DNA of 64,000 bases. Source: an uncultured Candidatus Poseidoniales archaeon. Lineage in GTDB: Archaea; Thermoplasmatota; Poseidoniia; Poseidoniales; Poseidoniaceae. The position numbers and the translations under genes are program-made. Each line of letters opens with the position of its first letter. The stretch's first letter is position 1. This document shows, piece by piece, positions 18,293-26,698 of this stretch. The notes beneath the pieces are model-generated. The model did no database searches. It saw only the letters and a program-made list of their open reading frames with translations, and had not been told where the DNA came from. Where the stretch lies: positions 1 to 64,000 of the forward strand of contig CAJJAV010000009.1 in assembly GCA_905182125.1 (NCBI GenBank), in the 5' to 3' direction.

Positions 18293-18955
18293 TCAGCGTC
18301 GTTCGTCCGTCCAATCATAATCGACGCCTTTCGTACCGTGCCACTCGATATCCATGTTGATGTGAGGCATCATTTCGATTCGATCTTCTCGCAAAATACC
18401 TCGCCGACGGAGGACCTTGACCGCCGAGTGAGTTGTGGCCCTTGAACGACCGATTCGCCGTGCGAGTGCTGCTTGGCTTCGAGGAATTCCTTCTTTGACG
18501 ATGTCCTCGACGATGAGGCGCTGAACAAGAGACAGGCCGATCGGCAGGGCTGATGCAGCGCGTTCTTCATTGACGTTAATCCCGCGTAGGATTTCGATTT
18601 GGGTCGGAGCTCCAGCAAAGTAACAGGTTCGACCGTTCACGGGCAAGACAGTGACGCTGCGGCGGGTTTGAAGCACGTCAAGGTGGTGCCGGAGGGTTCC
18701 ATTTGCTGCATTGAGCGTGGCTTGTAACTCTCGGTAGCACAAACCCGGATGACGTTCCAGTGTGGAGAGGATACGGCGTCTCAATGGGTGCTCTAGGGCA
18801 CGTGCTTTGGTCGAAACACTTCCAAAAGCCATGCCGCCAACAGCGCCTGCAGCAGCAACAAAGCCTCCTGCAAGCCCCGTAACGCCTCCAGCCGCAGATG
18901 CGAATCCAGCGGCCAACCAAGGACGCTGTCGAACCCACTGGGCAAGCAAAGGCAT
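18293..18955 (-). CDS. Membrane-anchored two-domain winged-helix regulator
   Basis: About 220 residues. The N-terminus has one or two Gly/Ala-rich hydrophobic segments (LAAGFASAAGGVTGLAGGF) that should place it in the membrane. Two winged-helix domains follow: HPLRRRILSTLERHPGLCYR with ELQATLNAANGTLRHHLDVL, and LVQRLIVEDIVKEGIPRSQA with ALARRIGRSRATTHSAVKVL. Alternative starts are GTG at 18994 and ATG at 18955; the ATG still keeps the membrane segment. This family layout recurs in archaea, but its signals are largely unknown. It is first of a likely three-gene set with the next regulator and dus. Confidence 0.75.
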   Translation of the reverse strand: MPLLAQWVRQRPWLAAGFASAAGGVTGLAGGFVAAAGAVGGMAFGSVSTKARALEHPLRRRILSTLERHPGLCYRELQATLNAANGTLRHHLDVLQTRRSVTVLPVNGRTCYFAGAPTQIEILRGINVNEERAASALPIGLSLVQRLIVEDIVKEGIPRSQAALARRIGRSRATTHSAVKVLRRRGILREDRIEMMPHINMDIEWHGTKGVDYDWTDERR

Positions 18956-19014
18956 GCCTTGTGCTTGACCTTCTGGTTTGTTAAAGCATCCCACACCTGC
19001 TCCGGCGATGAACC

Positions 19015-19476
19015 TCAGTCATCAGAGAGCAGCATGCCAGCGTGAATTTTCAAATGAGCCACGAGGGGTGAAAGCAAACGTCCACAGGTTCGCCCGTGTT
19101 CACTCAGAACATACGAAACACGCACCGGTGGGCCTTCCTGAACCTGACGGTGCACGAGACCTTCTTCGACCAAAAAGCGCAACTTATCTGAAAGCGTGCG
19201 CGACGAAATACCCTGCAGGAGATTCTTCATTTGATTAAATCGACGTGGGCCTGCGATGTAGAGGGCGGTGAGAATTTCTGTGGTCCAACGGGAGCCAAAG
19301 ACATGCAAGGCTTCCTCTGCACGTCGAACTTCCCAGTGGAGGGTGTTTGCTGGGCTGCCGTCTGTCTGGTTGCCAAGGATGTTTCGGATTTCGCCTCCGC
19401 TGGTGATCGTTGATTCGATAGAGGCACGAACAGCCTTGTATTCTGCGCGTGGGATTTTTAGCGGGGGGGTGGACAT
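19015..19476 (-). CDS. HxlR-family transcriptional regulator
   Basis: A 153-residue MarR/HxlR-type winged-helix protein. The core is EEALHVFGSRWTTEILTALY, GPRRFNQMKNLLQGISSRTL, SDKLRFLVEEGLVHRQVQEG and VSYVLSEHGR, matching the HxlR order of sensor-adjacent helix, recognition helix and wing. There is an N-terminal extension of about 50 residues without known motifs. A 158-bp spacer separates it from the divergent glycosyltransferase gene, which it could regulate; this is inference from position. Confidence 0.87.
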   Translation of the reverse strand: MSTPPLKIPRAEYKAVRASIESTITSGGEIRNILGNQTDGSPANTLHWEVRRAEEALHVFGSRWTTEILTALYIAGPRRFNQMKNLLQGISSRTLSDKLRFLVEEGLVHRQVQEGPPVRVSYVLSEHGRTCGRLLSPLVAHLKIHAGMLLSDD

Positions 19477-19634
19477 TTATCTTCCTCAAATCTGCGGAAT
19501 TCTTCCACCTACTTAATGTCATTTTTACACCGAGCATACACTTTGGTACGAACAAGGTGGAAAAGAGCAGGTAGAGCAACGAATTCCCACCCAGCACAAC
19601 TCATCTTCAAGAGGGGCAAACCCTTGGTGTATCC

Positions 19635-20807
19635 ATGGCTCGGAAGGTGACGCTGGTACGAGGCGGTGTCCTTGGTGCCAACACTGGCATCGGTGGAGCC
19701 CATCACGCCCTTGTGGGGGCCCTCGAAGGGGAGCAGGTTGATGATTGGCGATTACAGGGTGTGGCTGAATACGACCTAGGGCCTCATCCAAACCTGCTAC
19801 GTCGAGTCATGCAGCGCTGGTTCACTCATCCTCGGAAGGTGAGTTCATTGGCCAATTCAGAACACAGGCCAGACCTCATTCACATCACCGATCAAGAGCA
19901 GGCTCACTTGGTTCCAAAGAGCTGCAAAGTCCCTGTCGTCGTCACGGTGCATGATCTGTTTCATTTGTTTCCTAAGCACCTTAGCGTGGGCGCAACAAAC
20001 GTCGAAATTGGGCACCTCAAACCGCCTTTGATGCGTCGTCGAGATCTCTCTCAATTGAAGCGAGGGCTTGCTCGTTCTGATCTGCTGCTCTGTGACTCAT
20101 ACGCTACGCTTGAAGCCTGTAAGATTCATTTTCCAAATGTAGATTCCTTGTGGCTTCCACTCGGTTTGAACATGGATGCATTCTCACCGAAAGAGGGTGA
20201 TCAACGGGCACCGATCGGTCCTGCTTCAGAGTTCCAGAAAGGTTGCCACCTGCTCATTGTCGGCAGCCACGATCCACGAAAGCGCATGAGTTTCCTGATG
20301 GAAGTGCTTGGAGGTTTGGAAGACAGCATCAAACATGACCTCCATATCCACCATGTCGGCACCAGCATTTCTTCTTCAAAAGAGGCGAGCATTGACCATC
20401 TTGCAGAGCAACATGGAGTGATGAACTTCACTGCCCATGGCGGCGATCTCTCAAGCGAGGCTCTGATGAACCTCCGGCATGCTTCTGAAGTCCTTCTGTT
20501 CCCCAGCGTGAGTGAAGGGTTCGGCTATCCACCAATCGAAGCAATGGCGACCGGCACCCCTGTGTTGTGCGCAGACATGCCGTCTCACAACGAACTCATG
20601 CCGCCGGGCAGTTGCCTCTCAGCAAATGAAGCAAGTGAATGGCAAAAGAGGATTGCAGAGGTCCATTCTGCTTGGAAAGACCGAAGCGTTTCAGATTCGA
20701 ATCACGTTTGGCCAGAACCCGATCACACCTTGATTGAACATGCGCGCACCTTCGACATCGGTGCCTTTTGCCAACGCACATCCGATGCTTACAACCGTTT
20801 CTTCTGA
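19635..20807 (+). CDS. GT4-type glycosyltransferase
   Basis: GT-B-fold retaining glycosyltransferase of 390 residues. The N-terminal domain has GIGGAHHALV and the VTVHDLFHLFP strand. The C-terminal nucleotide-sugar domain has LIVGSHDPRKRM and the signature EGFGYPPIEAMATGTPVL, which provides the E-x7-E motif contacting the sugar donor. Donor and acceptor cannot be told from sequence. It stands between the HxlR gene and the acyl-CoA fusion gene; a second GT4 gene lies 5 kb downstream beside gmd, suggesting a surface glycan or glycolipid function. Confidence 0.88.
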   Translation: MARKVTLVRGGVLGANTGIGGAHHALVGALEGEQVDDWRLQGVAEYDLGPHPNLLRRVMQRWFTHPRKVSSLANSEHRPDLIHITDQEQAHLVPKSCKVPVVVTVHDLFHLFPKHLSVGATNVEIGHLKPPLMRRRDLSQLKRGLARSDLLLCDSYATLEACKIHFPNVDSLWLPLGLNMDAFSPKEGDQRAPIGPASEFQKGCHLLIVGSHDPRKRMSFLMEVLGGLEDSIKHDLHIHHVGTSISSSKEASIDHLAEQHGVMNFTAHGGDLSSEALMNLRHASEVLLFPSVSEGFGYPPIEAMATGTPVLCADMPSHNELMPPGSCLSANEASEWQKRIAEVHSAWKDRSVSDSNHVWPEPDHTLIEHARTFDIGAFCQRTSDAYNRFF

Positions 20808-20857
20808 GCGGAACGATGGGCCGCATTGTTCATGTGCGATGTTCCGTTCGCAAAGCC

Positions 20858-22948
20858 ATGCAACCAATTCAGCGTGTGGCGATTGTCGGTGCAGGAAACA
20901 TGGGTTCCGGCATTGCACAGAAGACGGCTCAGGAAGAATTCGATGTCCAGATGGTGGACCGAGAACAACAATGGGTTGACCGGGGACAAGGAATCATCCG
21001 TGATTTTCTCTCAGAAGCAGTTGAACGCCGTATCTTCTCACCAGCACAAGTTGAATCGATCCAAGGTCGAATCACCGGCGTGGTTGGCGTGGAAAACACC
21101 GCTGCAGACACCGACCTCGTCATCGAGGCAGTGTTCGAAGATTTTGATGTGAAGACCGCTGTGTTCACAACCCTTGATGCAGCCTGTGGCCCCGACACAA
21201 TCCTTGCCTCCAACACCTCTTCGCTGTCGGTCAATGCGCTCGCAGAAGCAACCGGCCGAGCCGATCGATTCGTTGGTTTGCATTTCTTTTACCACCCAGC
21301 AAAGAACCGCTTGGTCGAAGTCATTCCAGCAACATCATCGAGCCCAGAAACGGTCGAGAAGGTTGTTCAATACTGCAAGATGCTTGGAAAGGTCGTCATT
21401 GTTTGTGGCGATCGGCCTGGCTTTGTAGTCAATCGGTTTTTCGTACCTTGGCTCAATGAAGCATGCCTGCTCTTGGAAGAAGGCATTGCCACTGCTGCCC
21501 AAATTGATGCAGCAGCTCGCAAGGCGTTCCGGATTGGCTTGGGACCTTTCGGATTGATGAACCTCACCGGTCCTCCGATTGCTTTGCACTCCACCGACTA
21601 CTTGGCTGAACAACTCCACACGCCTCGGTACGTTGGTGCACAAAACCTTCGTGACTTGATTGAAGCCAACGAACATTGGGATGTCTCAGGCGATGAAGCA
21701 TTCTCTTCTGAACAGTATACCACCATTGCAGAACGCCTCTACGGTGTTGTCTTTGGCGTTGCAGCTCAGATTGTTGAAGAAGGCGTTTGTTCCATGGAAG
21801 ACGTCGACCGTGGTGCCAAGGTTGGCCTTCGTTGGGCCCGTGGTCCGTTCGAAATGATGAATCGCGTTGGTATCAAAGAAGCCAACAGAATGGCTGAGGC
21901 TTATGCTGATTTGAGTGCAAAAACCGATCCTGAACGTGCCTGGTCAGTCCCCGCTTTTTTCACTGAGCAAGCCACTGCAAACACGCCATGGCATTTCGCT
22001 TATGTTGACACCTCGATCGAAGCTGGTGTTGCGACCCTCACCATCAACCGTCCAGAGGCCATGAACGCCCTCAACGAAACCGTCGTTGGTCAATTAAGCG
22101 AAGCCTTGGACGAGGTCAATGCCGATCCTTCAGTGCATACAATTGTGCTCGATGGTGCTGGAAAGGCCTTCGTCGCTGGTGCTGATGTCAAGTTCTTTGT
22201 CGACAAAATCCGTGCAGACTCAATACCCGACATCGTGACGTTCACTGCAGACGGTCACACCATGCTCAACAAATTGGAATCGTCTTCGAAGACAACCATT
22301 GCTTTGACGACTGGACTTGCCCTTGGTGGCGGATTAGAACTCGCTCTGGCCTGCGATTATCGCATTGGCACCCGTCGCACACAATTCCGCTTCCCAGAGA
22401 CTTCGATTGGCATCTATCCTGGATTGGGTGGTTCACAACGCCCGGCCCGAATTTGTGGCATCCCAGCAGCGCGCTGGGCCGTGCTTGCAGGAAACTTCAT
22501 GGATGCACAAACAGGCCACGATCTGGGCTTGTTGACTCATCTGGTCGATGTAGCCTCGGTCAACACATGCATGGCGGAACTCGCTTCTGCTGGAAAACCA
22601 GCCAACAAATACCCCGGAGCGCCTGCGAACCCTTCGAGCGCTGTTGCTGCATTTGCCACGTCCTTTTTCAGCGATGACAACATGTCAGCGATCATGAATG
22701 GGGCCTGCCCAGATGGCTTCAATGCTGAAGACAAATCCGTTGCTCGTCAAATGAAATCACTGTCCCGAACAGCCCCGATCGCTCTCAGAATGGCGAGCGA
22801 CCTGATCGATGCAACAGCCTCAACTTCGTTGGCAGACGGCCTGCAAATGGAACTGGATCATTTGACCGAGATTTTCTCAACTGAAGATTCGCTGGAAGGG
22901 CTCTCCGCCCTGATAGAGGGACGGAAACCCGCCTACACCAACAATTGA
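20858..22948 (+). CDS. 3-hydroxyacyl-CoA dehydrogenase/enoyl-CoA hydratase fusion
   Basis: Bifunctional beta-oxidation-type enzyme of 696 residues. The N-terminal NAD domain carries AIVGAGNMGSGIAQ and VIEAVFEDFDVK, then ILASNTSSLSV, GLHFFYHPAKNRLVEVIP and the C-terminal dehydrogenase lobes (GDRPGFVVNRFFVPWLNEA). From about residue 380 comes a crotonase domain: LTINRPEAMNALNE, GAGKAFVAGADVKFF (oxyanion hole), GLALGGGLELALACDYRIG and PETSIGIYPGLGGSQR. The dehydrogenase-first order is the archaeal arrangement, opposite to bacterial FadB. I use ATG 20858 (MQPIQRVAIVGAG); 20816 is an alternative. Its 3' end overlaps the convergent orphan by 72 bases. Confidence 0.92.
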   Translation: MQPIQRVAIVGAGNMGSGIAQKTAQEEFDVQMVDREQQWVDRGQGIIRDFLSEAVERRIFSPAQVESIQGRITGVVGVENTAADTDLVIEAVFEDFDVKTAVFTTLDAACGPDTILASNTSSLSVNALAEATGRADRFVGLHFFYHPAKNRLVEVIPATSSSPETVEKVVQYCKMLGKVVIVCGDRPGFVVNRFFVPWLNEACLLLEEGIATAAQIDAAARKAFRIGLGPFGLMNLTGPPIALHSTDYLAEQLHTPRYVGAQNLRDLIEANEHWDVSGDEAFSSEQYTTIAERLYGVVFGVAAQIVEEGVCSMEDVDRGAKVGLRWARGPFEMMNRVGIKEANRMAEAYADLSAKTDPERAWSVPAFFTEQATANTPWHFAYVDTSIEAGVATLTINRPEAMNALNETVVGQLSEALDEVNADPSVHTIVLDGAGKAFVAGADVKFFVDKIRADSIPDIVTFTADGHTMLNKLESSSKTTIALTTGLALGGGLELALACDYRIGTRRTQFRFPETSIGIYPGLGGSQRPARICGIPAARWAVLAGNFMDAQTGHDLGLLTHLVDVASVNTCMAELASAGKPANKYPGAPANPSSAVAAFATSFFSDDNMSAIMNGACPDGFNAEDKSVARQMKSLSRTAPIALRMASDLIDATASTSLADGLQMELDHLTEIFSTEDSLEGLSALIEGRKPAYTNN

Positions 22949-23827
22949 ATTGGCCTTCTTGAGTTCTTTTTTCAACCCGTTTGAAAGCGTTGAGACTCGG
23001 AAGGAAGTGGCGATGTCATTGATCATTGCAAGAACGTATACTGCAGTGTAATCAGCGCTTGGAAGTTCCGTCTGACCAAATTCCGGCTGAATGCAAAAGA
23101 TTTGCTTTGTCTCTTGACATTGAATCTTTGGCACCCCCCTCGAACTGCCGTTTGGTTGAATCAGCCAGACCAGTCCAGAATCGCCTTTGACAACAAGACC
23201 ACCGTCTCCGTTGACAAGGGTTCGGTCAGGTTGTTCAGCAACGGTTTGATGCAAGAACTTGAGGGCACGGCGTTCATTTTGGGGGAGTCTATATTCGAGG
23301 GTTAAATGCATACGAAGCGCCTGTTGCCTCAACCTTAAAGCGTTCAAAACGCCATGATGGCCATGCCATATTTCCACGAACAGCTTCGTCGTTCTGAAAT
23401 CGATCTTTCCTTGTAATACACCGCGTTTTTCGTAGGAACACACCCCTTCCTCATCCAAAATCATGTATGGTGCAAGGGCATGCCACTCAGTTTGAGAAAG
23501 GTGCGCACCTTCCTTCAGCGCCCTTGCTTCCAGTTGGTGGACCAGGTTTTCATCAATGTAGCCCATACAATGCATCATCAATTCTGCGACGGTATTTGGG
23601 ATCTCAACGAGTGGGAATGATGGTTTTGGTTCATCTTGTAAACCGCGTAACAGTGTTTCATAATCGAGCCTCGGTGCCTCAAAAAATGGTGTTGCATCAA
23701 AGGACTCAGGTTCTGGTAAGTGGGTGTTCCAGCCGCGAGCAAGTTTTTGCCGTTGAGATTTTTTAGGCGACCATGCATGGCATAAAACGCAATTATTCCC
23801 GCAACAGTCATCGGGTCCTATGGTCAT
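22877..23827 (-). CDS. Orphan protein with CC-x3-C-x2-C N-terminus, last gene of E1-JAMM operon
   Basis: A 316-residue protein of unknown function. The N-terminus has DDCCGNNCVLCHAW, a compact four-cysteine site resembling the oxidoreductase-like N-terminal motif (CCGxxCxxC) known from short domains. The middle is helical; the C-terminal third reads like a mixed alpha/beta domain (GGLVVKGDSGLVWLIQPNG, KQIFCIQPEFG, YTAVYVLAMINDIATSF). The ATG at 23827 has an AGGTG ribosome site 6 bases before it and starts 9 bases after the previous gene's stop. Whether the C-terminal domain is an E2-like fold with the cysteine in FCIQ is a speculation from context. The gene runs 72 bases into the convergent fusion gene. 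Confidence 0.72.
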   Translation of the reverse strand: MTIGPDDCCGNNCVLCHAWSPKKSQRQKLARGWNTHLPEPESFDATPFFEAPRLDYETLLRGLQDEPKPSFPLVEIPNTVAELMMHCMGYIDENLVHQLEARALKEGAHLSQTEWHALAPYMILDEEGVCSYEKRGVLQGKIDFRTTKLFVEIWHGHHGVLNALRLRQQALRMHLTLEYRLPQNERRALKFLHQTVAEQPDRTLVNGDGGLVVKGDSGLVWLIQPNGSSRGVPKIQCQETKQIFCIQPEFGQTELPSADYTAVYVLAMINDIATSFRVSTLSNGLKKELKKANSIVGVGGFPSLYQGGEPFQRIFS

Positions 23828-23836
23828 TTGAATCAC

Positions 23837-24076
23837 CTAAGCGTTTTCATTTTGGAGGTCAACCATCTGTTTGATCAAGACCTTGAGGTCAATCGTTTCC
23901 TGGGTTTCCTGGGCAAACTCAATGCGGTTCTTCACAGCTCCAAGGAACGCTTCATCAGGCTCATGGCCGAGGAATTCGGTCACCACGTCGACCAAACTCG
24001 TCCCCATGCCCAATGCAAGAGCAAGGCGTGCCTTCCGGCATTCCTCATCGTCCTTGGGATGACGAACTCCGGTCAT
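23837..24076 (-). CDS. 79-residue helical protein in E1-JAMM operon
   Basis: Small gene beginning MTGVRHPKDDEECRKARLAL. Its ATG overlaps the TGA of the JAMM gene (ATGA), so translation is coupled, and it ends 9 bases before the next ATG. The protein is predicted all-helical and acidic (FLGHEPDEAFLGAVKNRIEF, LKVLIKQMVDLQNENA). It lacks the beta-grasp pattern and the C-terminal Gly-Gly expected of a ubiquitin-like modifier. No family was recognised; it may be an adaptor or subunit for the neighbouring enzymes. Confidence 0.75.
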   Translation of the reverse strand: MTGVRHPKDDEECRKARLALALGMGTSLVDVVTEFLGHEPDEAFLGAVKNRIEFAQETQETIDLKVLIKQMVDLQNENA

Positions 24077-24630
24077 ACATTCATCTCCTGCATTGTTGTT
24101 GAATGGAGGCGTTCGTAGTAAGCCTCCCATGGCAAAACCGGTTCAGCCGTCCAAAGATGAAGCGGACCGCTTGGCATGATCCGTAGGGATGTTTGCTCGA
24201 TTGTGTTGAAGGATTCGTTCAGCGCTTGCTTGATGCCGGGGGATCCAAGAACCAACGCTCTTGAGACAATGGTTCCAGCGATGGCCAGACTTCTGGTGTC
24301 GGTGCCACTCCAATATGCCTCAAAACCCGGGTGGGTATGCGTCCACACTTTGAACGGTGCAACGCAACCAACAGGTGGCGCAAGAGCGACGCGCCCAGGG
24401 CTCCCCCAATCAACGGAAACTGTGTCTTCAGCATCGATCAGCACTGATGTTTCTAGTCCCGCCAAGAGCGACAGGGTATAGACCACATCCCACCGTTCGA
24501 GAAGAGCGGCTTTCGATTGGACTCCAATCAACTCCTCATTGGTGACCTCCCTTGCCGTTGCCAAAGCACACAAGCGCTCCCATTCTGCGCTCGACACGTC
24601 GAGTTGGTCCAAATTTGGAATGAAAATCAT
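24073..24630 (-). CDS. JAMM/MPN-type metalloprotease
   Basis: A 185-residue protein with a complete JAMM zinc site: WTHTHPGFEAYWSGTD gives H98-x-H100, seven residues, S108, two residues, D111. A glutamate upstream (E60 or E68) could complete catalysis. JAMM proteases cleave isopeptide or peptide bonds after ubiquitin-like tails, or process sulfur carriers. The start overlaps the stop of the E1-like gene by ATGA and the end overlaps the next gene the same way. The pairing with an E1-like enzyme is typical of prokaryotic ubiquitin-like pathways; the modifier itself is not visible nearby. Confidence 0.85.
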   Translation of the reverse strand: MIFIPNLDQLDVSSAEWERLCALATAREVTNEELIGVQSKAALLERWDVVYTLSLLAGLETSVLIDAEDTVSVDWGSPGRVALAPPVGCVAPFKVWTHTHPGFEAYWSGTDTRSLAIAGTIVSRALVLGSPGIKQALNESFNTIEQTSLRIMPSGPLHLWTAEPVLPWEAYYERLHSTTMQEMNV

Positions 24631-25271
24631 GCGCTCACCTCAGAAACTGCTGGGAAGTTGAAAGCCCCATAGGTCAGGGACCCCATCGCTTGCACTGGAG
24701 GCTGATTTCCTCTCAGATGTTGAACCACCCATTGTGCTCCATAAGCCGCAGCAACAGCGAATCCAAATTCGAGGTTTCCATCCTCGAGTGCTCCAGGGTG
24801 CTGGCAACTCATCGGCTCGTGGTCGGGCGTCATGTGGTTGACCAAATGTTGTGACGATTCCGAACTGAGCATCACGTACCCATCACCCCCACATCGTAAA
24901 TCGAGCCATGGAGTTCCTGTTGCATGAACAAGACGGCGCGGTTCGGGACGATCGACGCAAGCGACGACCAAATCATAGCCTTCGAGTTGGTGAGGTTGAC
25001 GAAGGTTTTCCGCGCAAGCAACCACCTCAATACCGCTGCCTTGTTCGCCCCATCGCGATGCCAGAGCCTCAACCTTTTTCAGACCTAAATCTGCTTCAGT
25101 GTATCTTTGGTGGCCTAAGTTTCCAGCTTCGACGACATCGCCGTCCATCAGGGTAATTTGAGCATCAAGCCCCAAGCGCTGGAGTGCTGGAATCAACAGT
25201 TCAATCAAATTGGTGCCGATGCCACCAACGCCAATAAGGGCCATTCTTTTTACGGTACTTTCGATGTTCAC
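24627..25271 (-). CDS. E1/ThiF-like adenylating enzyme
   Basis: Minimal ThiF/E1 adenylation domain of 214 residues. The Rossmann loop is ALIGVGGIGTNLIELL; the next blocks are LMDGDVVEAGNLGHQRY (acidic nucleotide binding, Asn and Arg), DLGLKKVEAL (conserved Lys), YDLVVACVDRPEPRR and PWLDLRCGGDGYV. A late cysteine in SCQHPGALEDGNLEFGFA is where E1 cysteines or zinc ligands usually sit. Such enzymes adenylate the C-terminus of a ubiquitin-like or sulfur-carrier protein. The start is GTG at 25271, or ATG at 25244. It lies 24 bases after a glycosyltransferase and overlaps the JAMM gene. Confidence 0.87.
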   Translation of the reverse strand: MNIESTVKRMALIGVGGIGTNLIELLIPALQRLGLDAQITLMDGDVVEAGNLGHQRYTEADLGLKKVEALASRWGEQGSGIEVVACAENLRQPHQLEGYDLVVACVDRPEPRRLVHATGTPWLDLRCGGDGYVMLSSESSQHLVNHMTPDHEPMSCQHPGALEDGNLEFGFAVAAAYGAQWVVQHLRGNQPPVQAMGSLTYGAFNFPAVSEVSA

Positions 25272-25295
25272 ACAAAGGAACAGGCCTACTGTTTA

Positions 25296-26621
25296 TCAAC
25301 GACTCAACAATCTCTCAAGTGCTTCAATTTGGACCTTCAATGCGAAGTTTGCTTCAACATAGGTCCGTCCAGCCTCGGCCCAAGCGTTGCGCAGGACTGG
25401 ATCTTTAGCGTCTAAGTACGCTGATTTCCAAGCCCCAAAGTCTCCCCGGGGTAACAACCGTCCGGAGTTTGATTTCGCCATCGTGTCTGCAAATCCACCC
25501 TCATTGACCATGAGAGCAGGTGTGCCAACCGCCATCGCTTCGATGGGCGTCAAACCAAAGGGTTCCATGTGAGCGTGGCTGACCATGGCTCGAGCGCCAC
25601 GCACCAGTGCACAAAGCGCCACATGTGGAAGACGAGGCATGCAGACCACTTCCACGCCAAGGGTTTGGCCATGCTGAATCAACTCGGTCTTGTCGGCTTC
25701 ATCGCCGCCACCAACCTGGACCAGTCCTAAGCCCGTGTCGCGCAGCGATTGAACGGTGGACCAAGCGCCTTTGACATGGCCAACACGGCCGACGGTAACG
25801 ACGTATTCGTTAGGCTGAGGAGGTATGTTTTCCAAAGCAACCGCTTCATCCTTCCTCGCTTGAGAAGGCCACAAGGAGGGGTCGATCACATGCATGAGAT
25901 GGGTGGCTTCCATCAGCCTGTGCCCTTCATCGCGCTGTGGTGGCTCTCCATTGGCTTTGTTTGGATTGCTTGAAATCCCATACAATTCTGAGATCCATCG
26001 TTGTATCCAAGGCGAATTTCCAGACAGTGTGGCGTGTGGTCGAGCGATCAGTTTGCCGACAAACATCTGGTCGCGTCGACGCTGGATGCTGAACAGCAAC
26101 TTTGTGATCCATAGCGGTCGTTTTGGCGTTCCGTCGAGCCGTCGATGCAACACGTCCTCGTACAACCAGCGTGGTGGCTCAAGGCAGTGGTAGTGGACTG
26201 GAATACCTTCAGGGATCATCGGCAGGACCTCAAGGGAACCTCGGCACACCGATATGTGAACAGCATCGTAGGATGCAAAGGGAATCTCCATCTTTTTCCA
26301 GGCCTTCTCAGCAGCCTTACTGGCTGAAGCGGTCACTTCTGCAAAGGAGCCTTCTGGCCATTGAATTGGCGTTGAGGGCTGATGCATTCGTACCTCGGCC
26401 TCTCCGAGCAATTCAACCGCTTCATTCGACATTTCGAGGGTTGCTAATCCAACCGTCCATCGCTTGTCGACGTTGCGAAGCAGTTGCAGCAATTCCCGCT
26501 CTGCTCCACCCAATGCGGCGAATGAAGCACGTACGACAAGCACACGGAGGCGTGACTTCCCCTTTGCCAAACCCGCTGCCATGCGTCGCTCAACCCTTGA
26601 CCACCCTTCAAATCCACCCAT
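25296..26621 (-). CDS. GT4-type glycosyltransferase
   Basis: A 441-residue GT-B glycosyltransferase. The N-terminal domain has LRVLVVRASFAALGGAEREL, the GG-x-E start of many GT4 enzymes. The C-terminal domain has YVVTVGRVGHVKGAWSTVQS and the E-x7-E block EPFGLTPIEAMAVGTPAL. ATG at 26621 is used; the frame continues to a GTG at 26690. It is divergent from gmd across 77 bases, so GDP-sugar supply and this transferase may share control, and it is the first gene of the operon that continues into the E1-JAMM cassette. Confidence 0.87.
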   Translation of the reverse strand: MGGFEGWSRVERRMAAGLAKGKSRLRVLVVRASFAALGGAERELLQLLRNVDKRWTVGLATLEMSNEAVELLGEAEVRMHQPSTPIQWPEGSFAEVTASASKAAEKAWKKMEIPFASYDAVHISVCRGSLEVLPMIPEGIPVHYHCLEPPRWLYEDVLHRRLDGTPKRPLWITKLLFSIQRRRDQMFVGKLIARPHATLSGNSPWIQRWISELYGISSNPNKANGEPPQRDEGHRLMEATHLMHVIDPSLWPSQARKDEAVALENIPPQPNEYVVTVGRVGHVKGAWSTVQSLRDTGLGLVQVGGGDEADKTELIQHGQTLGVEVVCMPRLPHVALCALVRGARAMVSHAHMEPFGLTPIEAMAVGTPALMVNEGGFADTMAKSNSGRLLPRGDFGAWKSAYLDAKDPVLRNAWAEAGRTYVEANFALKVQIEALERLLSR

Positions 26622-26698
26622 CTTTACAAAAATTGAAATCCACTTTGCAAGATACGACGAAACGACCGGTTCAAAAAGGGAAATGCCCACGGAACATC

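Noticed and set aside
26123-26698. Long N-terminal extension of the gmd frame
   Set aside because: It lies antisense to the glycosyltransferase gene, and dehydratase similarity begins at the ATG at 26699.
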